Source of the DNA: Allocatelliglobosispora scoriae
GTDB taxonomy: Bacteria; Actinomycetota; Actinomycetes; Mycobacteriales; Micromonosporaceae
NCBI RefSeq assembly: GCF_014204945.1
Contig: NZ_JACHMN010000002.1
Span: forward strand, 620,001-684,000
Length of the DNA: 64,000 nt
Direction of reading: 5' to 3'
The translations under genes were made by a program, and so were the position numbers. The first letter of the stretch is position 1, and every line of letters begins with the position of its first letter. The notes below the pieces were generated by a model that made no database searches, was not told the origin of the DNA, and worked only from the letters and a program-made list of their open reading frames with translations. Below are positions 32,822 to 43,808 of the stretch, piece by piece.

Positions 32822-34066
32822 ATGGATGCGGATTCGTTGCGTGGGATCGGCCGGAGGCGGCTGGTCGGATGGGGCGGGGCGGCGGCCGCCGGTGTGGTGG
32901 CGGCCGGCGTGCCGCTGGCGAGCGCCGGGATCGGCCACGCCGCCTCGAACGCGGCCGGCGCGGCCGGGCATGAGCGGATCCCACCGGACGCCCGGCCCGG
33001 CGGGGCCTATGACCGGTACGTGGCGCAGTTGGCCGCCCAGGACAGGTTCTCCGGCGTGGTGCTGTTGTCGCACCGCGGCCGTACGGTGCTGTCGCGCAGC
33101 TACGGCATGGCCGACCGGGAGAAGGGCGTCCGCAACCATGAGGGCACCGCGTTCAGCCTCAGCTCGGCGGGCAAGCCGTTCCACGCGGTGGCCCTCCTGC
33201 AGTTGGCGCAGCAGGGCAGACTGACGCTGACGGACACGGTGGGCGCGCACCTCACCGGCTTCGCCGACGACATCGCCACCCAGGTGACCATTCACCACCT
33301 GCTCTCCAACACCTCCGGGCTGAACACCCCGGACGAGGACGTGCGACGCGTCTTCCAGAATCGGGCGGAGGTGCGCGAGTTCTACCAGCAGTGGGCCCGG
33401 CAGTCGCGGCTGGCCGCCCCCGTCGGCACCCCCACCGCTCACGCCGGTGCCGAGGTCGCCATCCCGGCGATGATCGTCGAGGCCGTGACCGGCACTACGT
33501 ACTGGGAATACGTCGAGGAGAACGTCTTCCGCCGCTGCGGCATGACCGGCTCGGCGTTCCGCACCAGGCCGCAGTGGCTCACGGACAGGCACATCGCGCA
33601 CCCGTACATGATGCTGGCCGACGGGAGCCGGGTGGACGCACTCCGCAACCTGGACAAGGACAGCCCGTATGTGCTCGGCAAGAACCCGGGCCGCGCCTTC
33701 ATCGACGCCCCCGGGGACGGCGGATTCGCCACCGCACCGGATCTGGTCCGGTTCGCCCACGCTCTGGGCGACGGGACGGCGCTGGAGCGCCCGTGGGCCG
33801 ACGTGCTGACCGCCGCCAAGGTCCCGCACGGACCCACGTCGTTCGGCGCCTACGGGATCCCGGTCCGCATCGTCAACGGCCAGTGGGCGTTCGGGCGCGC
33901 CGGCGCCAATCCAGGCATCGGCGCCGCCTGGACCATCTACCCGGACACCGGTTGGGTCGGCGTCATCCTCAGCAACAGCGACGGTGCGCCGCTGCAGGAG
34001 ATGAGCCGGCGGGAGACACAAGCCGTCACCGGCGCTCTGCCCAGCGGACCGGGCGGGGGCGGCTGA
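32822..34066 (+). CDS. Tat-exported serine hydrolase homologue (beta-lactamase/PBP fold) with degenerate motifs
   Basis: 414 residues. The N terminus has a twin-arginine motif (RRRLVGW, residues 11-17) before a hydrophobic stretch, predicting Tat export. The fold is class C beta-lactamase/serine hydrolase: FSLSSAGKPFHAVALLQLAQQGRLTLTDTV (Ser115-x-x-Lys118), VTIHHLLSNTSGL, and VTGTTYWEYVEENVFRRCGM. The usual Tyr-x-Asn position reads HAG (in PTAHAGAE), and the C-terminal His/Lys-x-Gly motif reads RAG (WAFGRAGANPGIG). The nucleophile and Lys remain while the general-base Tyr seems lost. It may be a weak enzyme, an unusual esterase or a binding protein. The start has AGGAGGG about nine bases upstream. 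It is divergent from a two-component system. Confidence 0.82.
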   Translation: MDADSLRGIGRRRLVGWGGAAAAGVVAAGVPLASAGIGHAASNAAGAAGHERIPPDARPGGAYDRYVAQLAAQDRFSGVVLLSHRGRTVLSRSYGMADREKGVRNHEGTAFSLSSAGKPFHAVALLQLAQQGRLTLTDTVGAHLTGFADDIATQVTIHHLLSNTSGLNTPDEDVRRVFQNRAEVREFYQQWARQSRLAAPVGTPTAHAGAEVAIPAMIVEAVTGTTYWEYVEENVFRRCGMTGSAFRTRPQWLTDRHIAHPYMMLADGSRVDALRNLDKDSPYVLGKNPGRAFIDAPGDGGFATAPDLVRFAHALGDGTALERPWADVLTAAKVPHGPTSFGAYGIPVRIVNGQWAFGRAGANPGIGAAWTIYPDTGWVGVILSNSDGAPLQEMSRRETQAVTGALPSGPGGGG

Positions 34067-34072
34067 CCCCTC

Positions 34073-34118
34073 GGTCGGGGGCAACACCCGCCGTGCTCGG
34101 CGGGAGCTGCCCCCGACC
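34073..34118. terminator. Bidirectional nested terminator hairpin
   Basis: Outer arms 34073-34083 and 34108-34118 (11 bp, perfect) enclose an inner stem 34087-34093/34098-34104 (7 bp, perfect). It fills the 53-bp gap between convergent serine-hydrolase and DNA-ligase genes. Confidence 0.75.
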
Positions 34119-34119
34119 C

Positions 34120-36480
<2,361 letters not shown>

Positions 36481-36494
36481 TCATTGGAGGAACA

Positions 36495-37685
36495 ATGACC
36501 AGCAGTATTTCCACGGGACCGACCCGTGAGGAGCTCGTACGGCGGGCGGCGAACCTGGTCCCGCTCTTGCGCAAGCACGCCGGCTGGGCGGAGCAGAACC
36601 GGCGCCTTCACGACGAGGTCATCGAAGGGATCGCCGACGCCGGCATCCTGCGGATGCGCACTCCCATCCGGTACGGCGGCTACGAGTCCGACATGCAGAC
36701 GCAGAAGGACGTCATGGCCGAACTGGGCCGGGGCGACGGGTCGGCGGGATGGGTCGCCACGGTATGGACCATCCCCGGCTGGATGGTCGGCATGTTCCCG
36801 GACGGGGTCCAGGACGAGATCTACGCGACTCCCGACGTGCGGGTGTGCGGCACCCTCTCTCCCAGCGCGGTCGGCACGCCGGCGCCCGGAGGCATGGTGC
36901 TCAACGGCGCGTGGTCCTTCGTCACCGGTGCGCTGCACAGCCACTGGCAGGAGGTCCTCGCCATGGCGCCGTCGCCGGACGGTGCCACCGCCTGGCCGGT
37001 GATGGCGATGGTCCCGATGAGCGATCTGCAGATCATCGACGACTGGCACACCTCGGGCATGGAGGGATCGGGCAGCGTCACCACCGTCGCCAAGGATCTG
37101 TTCGTGCCGCAGGAGCGCATCGTGCCGCTGGCGGATGTGCTCGCCGCGCAGCCCGCCTCGCCGCGCAACGCCGAACTGCCGATGTACCGCACGCCCCTGG
37201 TCGCCGTCGGCAACGCCTCGGGCGTCGGAGTGGTCGTCGGCATGGCGAGAGCCGCGTGGGAGACCTTCTTCGAGCGGCTCGGCGACCGCAAGATCACCTA
37301 CACGTCGTACGAACGCCAGGCGGACGCCCCCGTCACCCACATCAAGGTGGCCCAGGTGGCGCAGAAGATCGACCAGGCGGAATTCCACGCCGACCGGCTC
37401 ACCAGACTCGTCGACGCCAAGGCCGCCAGCGGCGAGCCGTGGACCCAGCTGGAGCGCACCCGCAGCCGGGCCGACGTCGGCTCCGTCTGCGAGCTCACCC
37501 AGTCCGCGGTGGATCTGCTGAGCATGGCCAGCGGCGGCTCGTCGATCTACCGCTCCCACCCGATCCAGCGGATAGCCCGTGACGTCCGCGCGGTCAACCT
37601 GCACGCCCTCAACGCACCGGAGACGAATTTCGAACTCTACGGACGGATCCTCTGCGGTCTGGAGCCCAATTCCCTCTACGTCTGA
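36495..37685 (+). CDS. Acyl-CoA-dehydrogenase-fold flavin-dependent monooxygenase (HsaA/HpaB-like)
   Basis: 396 residues. The all-helical/beta/all-helical fold of group D flavin monooxygenases is suggested by LLRKHAGWAEQNRRLHDEVIEGIADAGILRMRTP, YGGYESDMQTQKDVMAELGRGDGSAGWVATV, LNGAWSFVTGALHSHW, the substrate-loop region DWHTSGMEGSGSVTTVAKDLFVP, and SIYRSHPIQRIARDVRAVNLHALNAPETNFELYGRI. Such enzymes hydroxylate phenolic or other substrates with reduced flavin from a separate reductase, which is not visible nearby. The start has GGAGGA just upstream. A GMC oxidoreductase begins 23 bases downstream, so the two probably work in sequence on one small molecule. Substrate unknown. Confidence 0.83.
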   Translation: MTSSISTGPTREELVRRAANLVPLLRKHAGWAEQNRRLHDEVIEGIADAGILRMRTPIRYGGYESDMQTQKDVMAELGRGDGSAGWVATVWTIPGWMVGMFPDGVQDEIYATPDVRVCGTLSPSAVGTPAPGGMVLNGAWSFVTGALHSHWQEVLAMAPSPDGATAWPVMAMVPMSDLQIIDDWHTSGMEGSGSVTTVAKDLFVPQERIVPLADVLAAQPASPRNAELPMYRTPLVAVGNASGVGVVVGMARAAWETFFERLGDRKITYTSYERQADAPVTHIKVAQVAQKIDQAEFHADRLTRLVDAKAASGEPWTQLERTRSRADVGSVCELTQSAVDLLSMASGGSSIYRSHPIQRIARDVRAVNLHALNAPETNFELYGRILCGLEPNSLYV

Positions 37686-37708
37686 AGCCATTCTTGAAGG
37701 AGAAGCGA

Positions 37709-39292
37709 ATGTACGACTATGTGATCGTCGGCGCTGGTTCCGCCGGTTCCGTACTGGCCGCACGGCTGAGCGAAGACCCCCGCATCACGGTGTGCGTGGT
37801 GGAGGCGGGCCCGGCCGACGACGCCGAGAACATCCGGATCCCGGCCGCGTTCGGCACCCTGTTCCGCTCGCGGATCGACTGGGACTACGACTCCCACGAG
37901 GAGCCGATGCTGCATCGGCGCCGCATCTACCTGCCGCGGGGGAAGACGCTGGGCGGCAGCAGCTCCATCAACGCGGGACTGTACCTGCGTGGCAACCCCT
38001 CCGATTTCGACAGTTGGGGCCAGCCCGGGTGGACCTTCGCCGACCTCCTGCCGTATTTCAAGCGCTCCGAGGACAACGAGCGCGGCGAATCGGCCTTCCA
38101 CGGCGCCGGCGGCCCGATGTCGGTGTCGGAGGGCCGGTCGAACAATGTCATGGCCAAGGCCTTCGTCGACGCCGCGCTCGAGGCCGGGCATCCCTACAAC
38201 ACCGACTTCAACGACGGTGACCGCCAGGACGGCTTCGGCTATTTCCAGATGATGCAACGCGACGGCCGGCGGTGGAGCTCCGCCGACGCGTACCTGCGCC
38301 CCGCGTTGGGCAGGCCGAACCTCACGCTCGAGACCAACCTGCAGATCCACCGGATCCTCATCGAGAACGGCCGGGCGGTCGGTGTCACCGGGTACCGGCT
38401 CGACGAGCAGATCACCCTGCGGGCAAGCCGCGAGGTCATCCTGTGCAGCGGCTCGTACAACACGCCGTTCCTGTTGATGCACTCCGGTGTCGGCCCGGCG
38501 AAGGTGCTCTCGGCCGTCGACATCCCGGTGCTCCTGGACCACCCGGATGTCGGGCAGAACCTGCACGACCAGCCGATCGTGCCCATGGTGTTCCCGCACG
38601 ACCACCCCGTGAGCACCCTCATCGCCCACCAGCCGGAGTACGTCAGGGAGTTCCAGGAGCACGGCACCGGCCCGCTGACATCCAACGGACCGGAGTCGGG
38701 CGGCTACATCCGCACACGCGCCGGGCTCGCCGCACCCGATGTGCTGTTCTACTCCGGTCCGCTGATGTTCGCCGACAGCGGCCTGGGACTGCCCTCCGGA
38801 CACGGCATCACCTTCGGCCCGGTGGTGCTGAACCCGCAGAGCACCGGCGACGTGTCGCTGGACTCCGATGACCCGACCACCAAACCGAAGATCGTGCACA
38901 ACTACTTCACCGCACCGGACGACCTGCTCTCGGCGGTCGGAGGGGTGCGCGCCGGTCTGGAGATCGCCCGGCAGAAGTCCTTGCAGCCCTACACCGGCAC
39001 GATGCTCCGGGCGCCCGCGTCGGGCTCCGAGAAGGACCTGGTCGAGTACATCCGGCTGCACGCGCACTCCATCTTCCACGCGACGTCCACGTGCATGATC
39101 GGCAAGGTCGTCGATGCCGAGCTGCGCGTCAAGGGGATCGAGGGGCTGCGCGTCGCCGACGCTTCGATCATGCCCCGCCCCGGTCGCGGCGCCCCGAACT
39201 CCACCGTGATCGCGATCGGCGAGAAGGCGGCCGACCTGATCCTGGGCAGGCCGGCACCCCGTCCACTGATCGCCACCGCGACGAAGGAATAG
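37709..39292 (+). CDS. GMC-family FAD-dependent oxidoreductase
   Basis: 527 residues of the glucose-methanol-choline family. The N-terminal FAD-binding dinucleotide motif is DYVIVGAGSAGSVLAARLSED followed by VVEAG. GMC signature 1 is RGKTLGGSSSINAGLYLRG. Signature 2 lies around LCSGSYNTPFLLMHSGVGP. The C terminus has HAHSIFHATSTCMIG, VKGIEGLRVADASIMP and the N-containing APNSTVIAIGEKAADLI that completes the active-site His/Asn pair. The family oxidises alcohols, cholines or sugars. The ATG at 37709 follows AAGGAG and gives the canonical N terminus; an in-frame TTG at 37694 is less likely. It pairs with the upstream monooxygenase; substrate unknown. Confidence 0.9.
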   Translation: MYDYVIVGAGSAGSVLAARLSEDPRITVCVVEAGPADDAENIRIPAAFGTLFRSRIDWDYDSHEEPMLHRRRIYLPRGKTLGGSSSINAGLYLRGNPSDFDSWGQPGWTFADLLPYFKRSEDNERGESAFHGAGGPMSVSEGRSNNVMAKAFVDAALEAGHPYNTDFNDGDRQDGFGYFQMMQRDGRRWSSADAYLRPALGRPNLTLETNLQIHRILIENGRAVGVTGYRLDEQITLRASREVILCSGSYNTPFLLMHSGVGPAKVLSAVDIPVLLDHPDVGQNLHDQPIVPMVFPHDHPVSTLIAHQPEYVREFQEHGTGPLTSNGPESGGYIRTRAGLAAPDVLFYSGPLMFADSGLGLPSGHGITFGPVVLNPQSTGDVSLDSDDPTTKPKIVHNYFTAPDDLLSAVGGVRAGLEIARQKSLQPYTGTMLRAPASGSEKDLVEYIRLHAHSIFHATSTCMIGKVVDAELRVKGIEGLRVADASIMPRPGRGAPNSTVIAIGEKAADLILGRPAPRPLIATATKE

Positions 39293-39365
39293 CGCCGCAC
39301 CGGCTCTCATCCGCGGGAAGGGCTGCACGGGATTGGACGCGCGGGGCGATCAGCCGATCGATGCG

Positions 39366-39397
39366 GCGGGCGGTGGCGACCGGCTGTCACCGCCCGC
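39366..39397 (+). terminator. Terminator hairpin downstream of the GMC oxidoreductase
   Basis: Perfect 10-bp arms 39366-39375 and 39388-39397, extendable inward by wobble pairs, about 75 bases past the GMC gene and 90 bases before the next gene. Confidence 0.55.
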
Positions 39398-39485
39398 TCA
39401 TAGGAGCGTGCCACCACCTCAGAACAGTCATTGCGCAGTGCCGATGGGTCGATCAGACTGTTAACTTTCCTAAAGGAGACAGTTG

Positions 39486-41009
39486 ATGCGTACACATCGG
39501 ATCGTCATCGCGGCGACTGCCGCAGGCCTGGTCGCGGCCGCGCTTCCCGCCCTGCTCGCCTCCCCCGCGCAGGCCGCGGCGCCCCAGCTCACCGCGACCG
39601 TCGTGCAGGTCAGCGCGTGGGGAACCGGCTATGAGGCGCGGGCCACCGTGACCAACAGCGGCGACGCGGCAGCCACCGGCTGGACCGTCGAGTTCGACCT
39701 GCCGACCGGCACCACCGTCGCCTCATCGTGGGACGCGACGCGCACCCAGACCGGCCAGCACTACCGTTTCACCAACCTGAGCTGGAACGGCACCGTCAAC
39801 CCCGGCGCGGCACAGTCCTTCGGCTTCAACGCCGCCGGCACCGGCCTCCCCCTCAACTGCACCCTCAACGGCGCGCCCTGCGCGGGCGGCCCGGCCTCAC
39901 CCTCCCCCAGCGTCTCCCCAACGCGCTCGGTGTCGGCGTCACCCTCGCCGTCGCGCTCCGCATCGCCCTCCCCGTCACCCTCGCGCTCGGCGACCCCGTC
40001 GCCCTCGCCCTCCGCGTCGAGCTCGCCGCCGACCGGCCCCGTCGTCGACGTCGCCACCGCGGCTCAGCTCGTGAGCGCGCTCAACGCGGCCACCGCCGGG
40101 CAGACGATCCGGCTCGCGCCGGGCACCTACCGGGGCGCGTTCTCGACAACCCGGGTGGGTACGCCGTCCGCGCCCATCACCCTCACCGGCCCCCGCACGG
40201 CGGTCCTCGTCAACGACGGCCCCAGCGGCACCGCGCCCTCGTGCCCCGCACCCACGGCCGGCTGGGACTCGGGCTACGGCCTGTGGCTCGCCAGCGCCCC
40301 CTACTGGAACCTCACCGGCTTCACGGTCGCGGAGTCGAAGAAGGGGATCGTGCTGGACGACTCGCCGCACGTCACGATCGACGGCGTCTGGGTCCACCAC
40401 ATCGAGGAGGAGGGCGTGCACTTCCGGCGCAGCTCCGCCGACGGCGTCATCCGCAACTCCATCGTGGAGTACACGGGCCTGGTGCAGCCGATGTACGGCG
40501 AGGGCGTCTACCTCGGCTCAGCCGGCTCCAACTGGGCCTGCCACGGCAACAGCGGCGGTGTCGACCGCTCCGACCGGGTGCAGGTGCTCAACAACCGCAT
40601 CGGCCCCTATGTCGCCGGTGAGTCCATCGACATCAAGGAGGGCACCTTCAACGGCGTGATCAGGGGAAACACCTTCGACGGGCGCGGCATATCCGGTCAG
40701 AACTCCGCCGACTCGTGGATCGACGCCAAGGGCATCGGCTACCTGATCGAGAACAACACGGGAACGTTCGCCCTGCCGGGGACCTTCGCCAACGGCTACG
40801 AGACCCACAACCCGGTCACGACGCCGTCGTTCCTCAACGGCTGCGGCAACGTCTGGCGCGGCAACACCTCCGACCTGGGCGGGGTCGGCGCCTACGCCAT
40901 AAAGATCATCTCAACGTCGAAGTGCCTGGGCAACCTCAACGTCGTCCACGCCTCCAACACGGTCACGAACGCCGTCACGGGCCTGACCAACATCGCGCTC
41001 ACGCCCTGA
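39486..41009 (+). CDS. Secreted CBM2 / Ser-Pro linker / right-handed beta-helix protein
   Basis: 507 residues. The signal peptide spans 1-31 (ending AQAAA). Residues about 33-132 are a family 2 carbohydrate-binding module, typically cellulose- or chitin-binding (WGTGYEARATVTNSGDAAATGWTVEF, TNLSWNGTVNPGAAQSFGFNAAGTG, two terminal cysteines). Residues 136-183 are a Ser/Pro/Arg linker. The rest is a parallel beta-helix as in polysaccharide lyases and DUF1565-type proteins (QTIRLAPGTYRGAF, WNLTGFTVAESKKGIVLDDS, VTIDGVWVHHIEEEGVHFRRSS, GVIRGNTFDG, IGYLIENN). This suggests a plant-polymer lyase or hydrolase; the exact family is not certain. The start ATG follows AAAGGAG; an in-frame TTG three bases earlier is not preferred. 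Confidence 0.83.
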   Translation: MRTHRIVIAATAAGLVAAALPALLASPAQAAAPQLTATVVQVSAWGTGYEARATVTNSGDAAATGWTVEFDLPTGTTVASSWDATRTQTGQHYRFTNLSWNGTVNPGAAQSFGFNAAGTGLPLNCTLNGAPCAGGPASPSPSVSPTRSVSASPSPSRSASPSPSPSRSATPSPSPSASSSPPTGPVVDVATAAQLVSALNAATAGQTIRLAPGTYRGAFSTTRVGTPSAPITLTGPRTAVLVNDGPSGTAPSCPAPTAGWDSGYGLWLASAPYWNLTGFTVAESKKGIVLDDSPHVTIDGVWVHHIEEEGVHFRRSSADGVIRNSIVEYTGLVQPMYGEGVYLGSAGSNWACHGNSGGVDRSDRVQVLNNRIGPYVAGESIDIKEGTFNGVIRGNTFDGRGISGQNSADSWIDAKGIGYLIENNTGTFALPGTFANGYETHNPVTTPSFLNGCGNVWRGNTSDLGGVGAYAIKIISTSKCLGNLNVVHASNTVTNAVTGLTNIALTP

Positions 41010-41073
41010 GCACCTGACGGCCGTCACGCACCGTGATGGCCCGGTCGGAGGAGTCCGGGAGTGCGCGTGCGAC

Positions 41074-41153
41074 GCTTTGCTCTGCTTACACCCACACATC
41101 ACCGGGAATGTCCGGACCTAGTGGCCGATGCGTCGGTGTAAGCAGAGCAAAGC
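41074..41153. repeat. 19-bp perfect inverted repeat between convergent genes (REP-like or bidirectional terminator)
   Basis: Arms 41074-41092 and 41135-41153 are perfectly complementary over 19 bp (TTTGCTCTGCTTACACC core) around a 42-base loop. It lies between the convergent beta-helix and lamin-tail genes. The long loop and non-GC-rich arms differ from ordinary terminators here and suggest a repetitive extragenic palindrome or small mobile-element remnant. Confidence 0.65.
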
Positions 41154-41221
41154 ACCCAGCCGTTCCCGGGTACCCCACCGGGTAGGGCATGACCGTGCGT
41201 GACCGCAGTTCCGCAGCGACA

Positions 41222-41259
41222 CGGCGGGCCCGGCACCCCCTCGGTGACCGGGCCCGCCG
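41222..41259 (-). terminator. Terminator hairpin downstream of the lamin-tail gene
   Basis: Perfect 12-bp arms 41222-41233 and 41248-41259 (CGGCGGGCCCGG core) with a 14-base loop, 12 bases past the lamin-tail gene stop. Confidence 0.7.
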
Positions 41260-41270
41260 CGTACCCGGAT

Positions 41271-41714
41271 TCAGCAAAGCTTGTAGCTCGCCACCGCGCC
41301 CCAGGTGCAGGTGTCGAAGTTCGCGCCGGACGGGGTCCGCAGGTAGGCGGTGTCACCGGCGTTGTTCCACACATAGCCGCCGAGTCCCCAGAAGCGGTTG
41401 CCGCCGGTGTTCGTCCCCGACCCGGTGTGGACGCTGATGAACCTCCCGGGCAGCAGGTTGAAGTTGCCGGTGAAGGTGTAGACGTGGTTCGCCTTGTCGC
41501 GGATCGTCCATCGGTAGAGGTTGATCGTCGCCGCAGTCGTGTTCTTCAGGGTGATGTACTCCCCGTTGAGACTGGCGTTGCTGCCGGTGTCGGCACCCGG
41601 CGAGTTGGCGTAGACCTTCACGATCATGACCGCGGGGTTGGCCGCGTGGGCCGCGGTGGCGGGAAGCAGTGCCGCGCAGAACGCGAGCGCGGCGACGGTG
41701 GCGATCCGGCGCAT
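41271..41714 (-). CDS. Small secreted lamin-tail-domain protein
   Basis: 147 residues. Signal peptide about 1-24 (ATAAHAA). The remainder is a single lamin tail domain, an Ig-like beta-sandwich: VMIVKVYANSPG, LNGEYITLKNTTAATINLYRWTIRDKANHVYTF, LLPGRFISVHTGSGTN, FWGLGGYVWNNAGDTAYLRTPSG, with two cysteines near the C terminus. Such small secreted domains are common in actinomycetes and often accompany nucleases or adhesins; alone, the role is unknown. The start ATG has GAAAGG seven bases upstream. Monocistronic between the inverted repeat and an acetyltransferase gene. Confidence 0.85.
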   Translation of the reverse strand: MRRIATVAALAFCAALLPATAAHAANPAVMIVKVYANSPGADTGSNASLNGEYITLKNTTAATINLYRWTIRDKANHVYTFTGNFNLLPGRFISVHTGSGTNTGGNRFWGLGGYVWNNAGDTAYLRTPSGANFDTCTWGAVASYKLC

Positions 41715-41851
41715 GGCGATGCCTTTCAGGGTGGGGGTTCGCAGCCATTCGAAGTCGAACGGTCACGCTGCGTTCAACCTAGCGAGCGCGCGAGCCGCCC
41801 GGCAATGGACCATCACCCGTCTGAGCAGGGGCTTCACCCGACCGGGCTGCG

Positions 41852-42646
41852 CTAGGGCGACCGGGTGAACGAGTGCTGGCGCAGGGCCTCGGTGAAGCCG
41901 AGCCTGGCGTACCAGCCGTGTGGCCAGTCGTCGACGTCGGCCACGATGAAGACGAGTTCGGCTCCCGCCGCCCCGGCCCGCCGCAGCGCCTCGGCGATCA
42001 GGGCGCCGGCGTAGCCGCGGCGGCCGAAGCCGGGCTCGGTGAGCAGGTCCTCGATCTGCGCGACCCACCCGGTCCGGTAGAGGTCGACATAGGCGCGCAC
42101 CCCGCCCTCGGCCCGCACCACCAGGAAGGCCACCTCGTCCGCTCCGCGCAGGCGGGCCGACCGCCGATGGGCGAGCTGCCACACGACGTCGTCGGGGACC
42201 TCCGGCGGTAGGGTCGCGCGCCAGTCCCGGAACACCAGCAGGTCCAGGTCGCGCCGGTCCAGCGCTTCTTCGACGGGTACGCCGACCGCCGCTTCCCCGC
42301 CGCCGGGCGCGCGCCGCAGGACGACCTCTCGACCGTGCTCATAGCCCGCGGCGACGAACGCGGGCGCCAGGTGCTCGCCGAGCGCGTCGTCCTCGACCAG
42401 CACCTGCCGGTGCCGGTGGCCGGCCTCGGTGAAGACCTCCTCGACGATCCCGAGCAGTGCCTGCGGGTCTTCGAGCTCGCGCCCGGTCCCGGTCACGACG
42501 GCACGGTTGTGCTCGTAGGAGTCCGGGTAGTCGTCGTTGTGCACGGCGAAGCCGCCCGGGAACTCGACGACCCGCGTCGCCTGCCGCCGCGCGAAGTCGT
42601 GCTGGAATCCTCGAATTCTGATCGTGTCCGTCGTCACGCCGCTCAT
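41852..42646 (-). CDS. GNAT-family N-acetyltransferase
   Basis: 264 residues. The C-terminal half is a GNAT fold: a VAFLVVRAEGGVRAYVDLYRTGWVAQIEDLLTEPGFGRRGYAGALIAEALRRA stretch with the acetyl-CoA-binding pattern GFGRRGYAGALI, then AELVFIVADVDDWPHGWYARLGFTEALR. The N-terminal half (about 1-120) looks like a diverged second GNAT-like lobe, so this may be a tandem-GNAT protein. The acceptor is unknown (amine, aminoglycoside-like or protein). No clear ribosome-binding site precedes the ATG, and a leaderless transcript or the GTG three codons downstream are possible. Divergent from the orphan ABC permease. Confidence 0.82.
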   Translation of the reverse strand: MSGVTTDTIRIRGFQHDFARRQATRVVEFPGGFAVHNDDYPDSYEHNRAVVTGTGRELEDPQALLGIVEEVFTEAGHRHRQVLVEDDALGEHLAPAFVAAGYEHGREVVLRRAPGGGEAAVGVPVEEALDRRDLDLLVFRDWRATLPPEVPDDVVWQLAHRRSARLRGADEVAFLVVRAEGGVRAYVDLYRTGWVAQIEDLLTEPGFGRRGYAGALIAEALRRAGAAGAELVFIVADVDDWPHGWYARLGFTEALRQHSFTRSP

Positions 42647-42731
42647 CGTAGGAGCAGGTCAACGCCGCAGCTCGGTAATTTCCGCTTCCTCGCGGATGCG
42701 CCGGATGATCCGGGGCGCCACTATGGTCGGC

Positions 42732-43766
42732 ATGACTAACCCCGCACCGGATGCATACGCCGATCCCTTCGCCACGCCAACGGCGCCGCCGCCCCCGGTC
42801 GTGCCCGCCACACCACCGCCGCGCCAGGGTATTGCGGGCCGCGAGCTGATCGTCCACATCGGATGGGAGGCGCTGCTCGCCATCGCCACGCTCGGCGCCA
42901 TCGTGCTGCTGCTCAACACCTCGTCGCGGGCCGGGCTCGACACGCTGCTGTCGCAGGTCGCGCCGCTGGGCCTGATCGGCGCCGCGATGGCGCTGTCGCT
43001 GCGTACGGGCACCCCGAACCTCGCCGTCGGCGCGCTCGCCGTCGGCGCGGGCACGATCGGCGCGGAGCTCACCACCGAGCAGATGCCGCTCGTCGGTGCG
43101 ATGGCGATCGGTGTCGCCTCAGCCGTCATCGCCGCCCTCTTCATCGGCCTGATCACCGCGGTCCTGTCCGTGCCGACCTGGGCCGTCACCCTGGGAGCCG
43201 CCGCGCTCATCGAGGCGGGGCTGCTCGCCGCATTCCACTCGAAGACGATCGTGATCCTCACCGAGGCCGGCGGCAAGCAGCCCCTCTGGTTCGTCGCCTT
43301 CGCCGTGCTCACCCTCGCCGGCGGCGCGATCTGGCTCATCCCGGGCCTGCGCCGCACGCTGAGCCACAGCCGGGGCGCCGTCGCCGCCGGACCGTGGGCG
43401 GGCTTCCGCCCCGGCATCGGGGCGATCGTCGGGCTCACCGGCTCGGCGTTCCTCGCCGGGCTCGGCGGCGTCGCGTTCACGCTGCGCCTGCACGCCAGCC
43501 CGCCGCCCGGGATCAGCGGCACGCTGACCCTGACCGCGCTCGCGATCGCGCTGCTCGGCGGGGTGAGCGTCTTCGGCCGCCGGGCCGGGGTGACCGGCAC
43601 CCTGTTCGCCGCGGTGCTCATCGGCACGATCACCCAGCTCCTGGCGCTGGAGGGTTTCGCCTCCTGGTCCAACTTCCTGGTCGCGGGCGGCGCCATCCTC
43701 ATCGGCCTCGTCGTCAGCCGCATCATCGAGAGCGCCTCCGGGCCGACGGTGCCCGCGCAGGTCTAA
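42732..43766 (+). CDS. Orphan RbsC-like ABC transporter permease
   Basis: 344-residue multi-pass membrane protein with a proline-rich cytoplasmic tail (about 1-35) and about nine to ten hydrophobic helices. It resembles sugar/nucleoside ABC permeases of the RbsC/BPD_transp_2 class: ALSLRTGTPNLAVGALAVGAGTIGAEL, MAIGVASAVIAALFIGLITAVLSVPTWAVTLGAAALIEAGLLA, LTALAIALLGGVSVFGRRAGVTGTLFAAVLIGTITQLLALEG. The helix order and the GGVSVFGRRAGV motif fit the family. No ATP-binding or substrate-binding gene is adjacent, so it is either an orphan that borrows another ATPase or a repurposed membrane protein. An in-frame ATG at 42723 is an alternative start; neither has a good ribosome-binding site. Confidence 0.75.
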   Translation: MTNPAPDAYADPFATPTAPPPPVVPATPPPRQGIAGRELIVHIGWEALLAIATLGAIVLLLNTSSRAGLDTLLSQVAPLGLIGAAMALSLRTGTPNLAVGALAVGAGTIGAELTTEQMPLVGAMAIGVASAVIAALFIGLITAVLSVPTWAVTLGAAALIEAGLLAAFHSKTIVILTEAGGKQPLWFVAFAVLTLAGGAIWLIPGLRRTLSHSRGAVAAGPWAGFRPGIGAIVGLTGSAFLAGLGGVAFTLRLHASPPPGISGTLTLTALAIALLGGVSVFGRRAGVTGTLFAAVLIGTITQLLALEGFASWSNFLVAGGAILIGLVVSRIIESASGPTVPAQV

Positions 43767-43808
43767 TCCCCTCGACCCTGCGCCGACCCCGCATGGCAGG
43801 CTTCGGGG

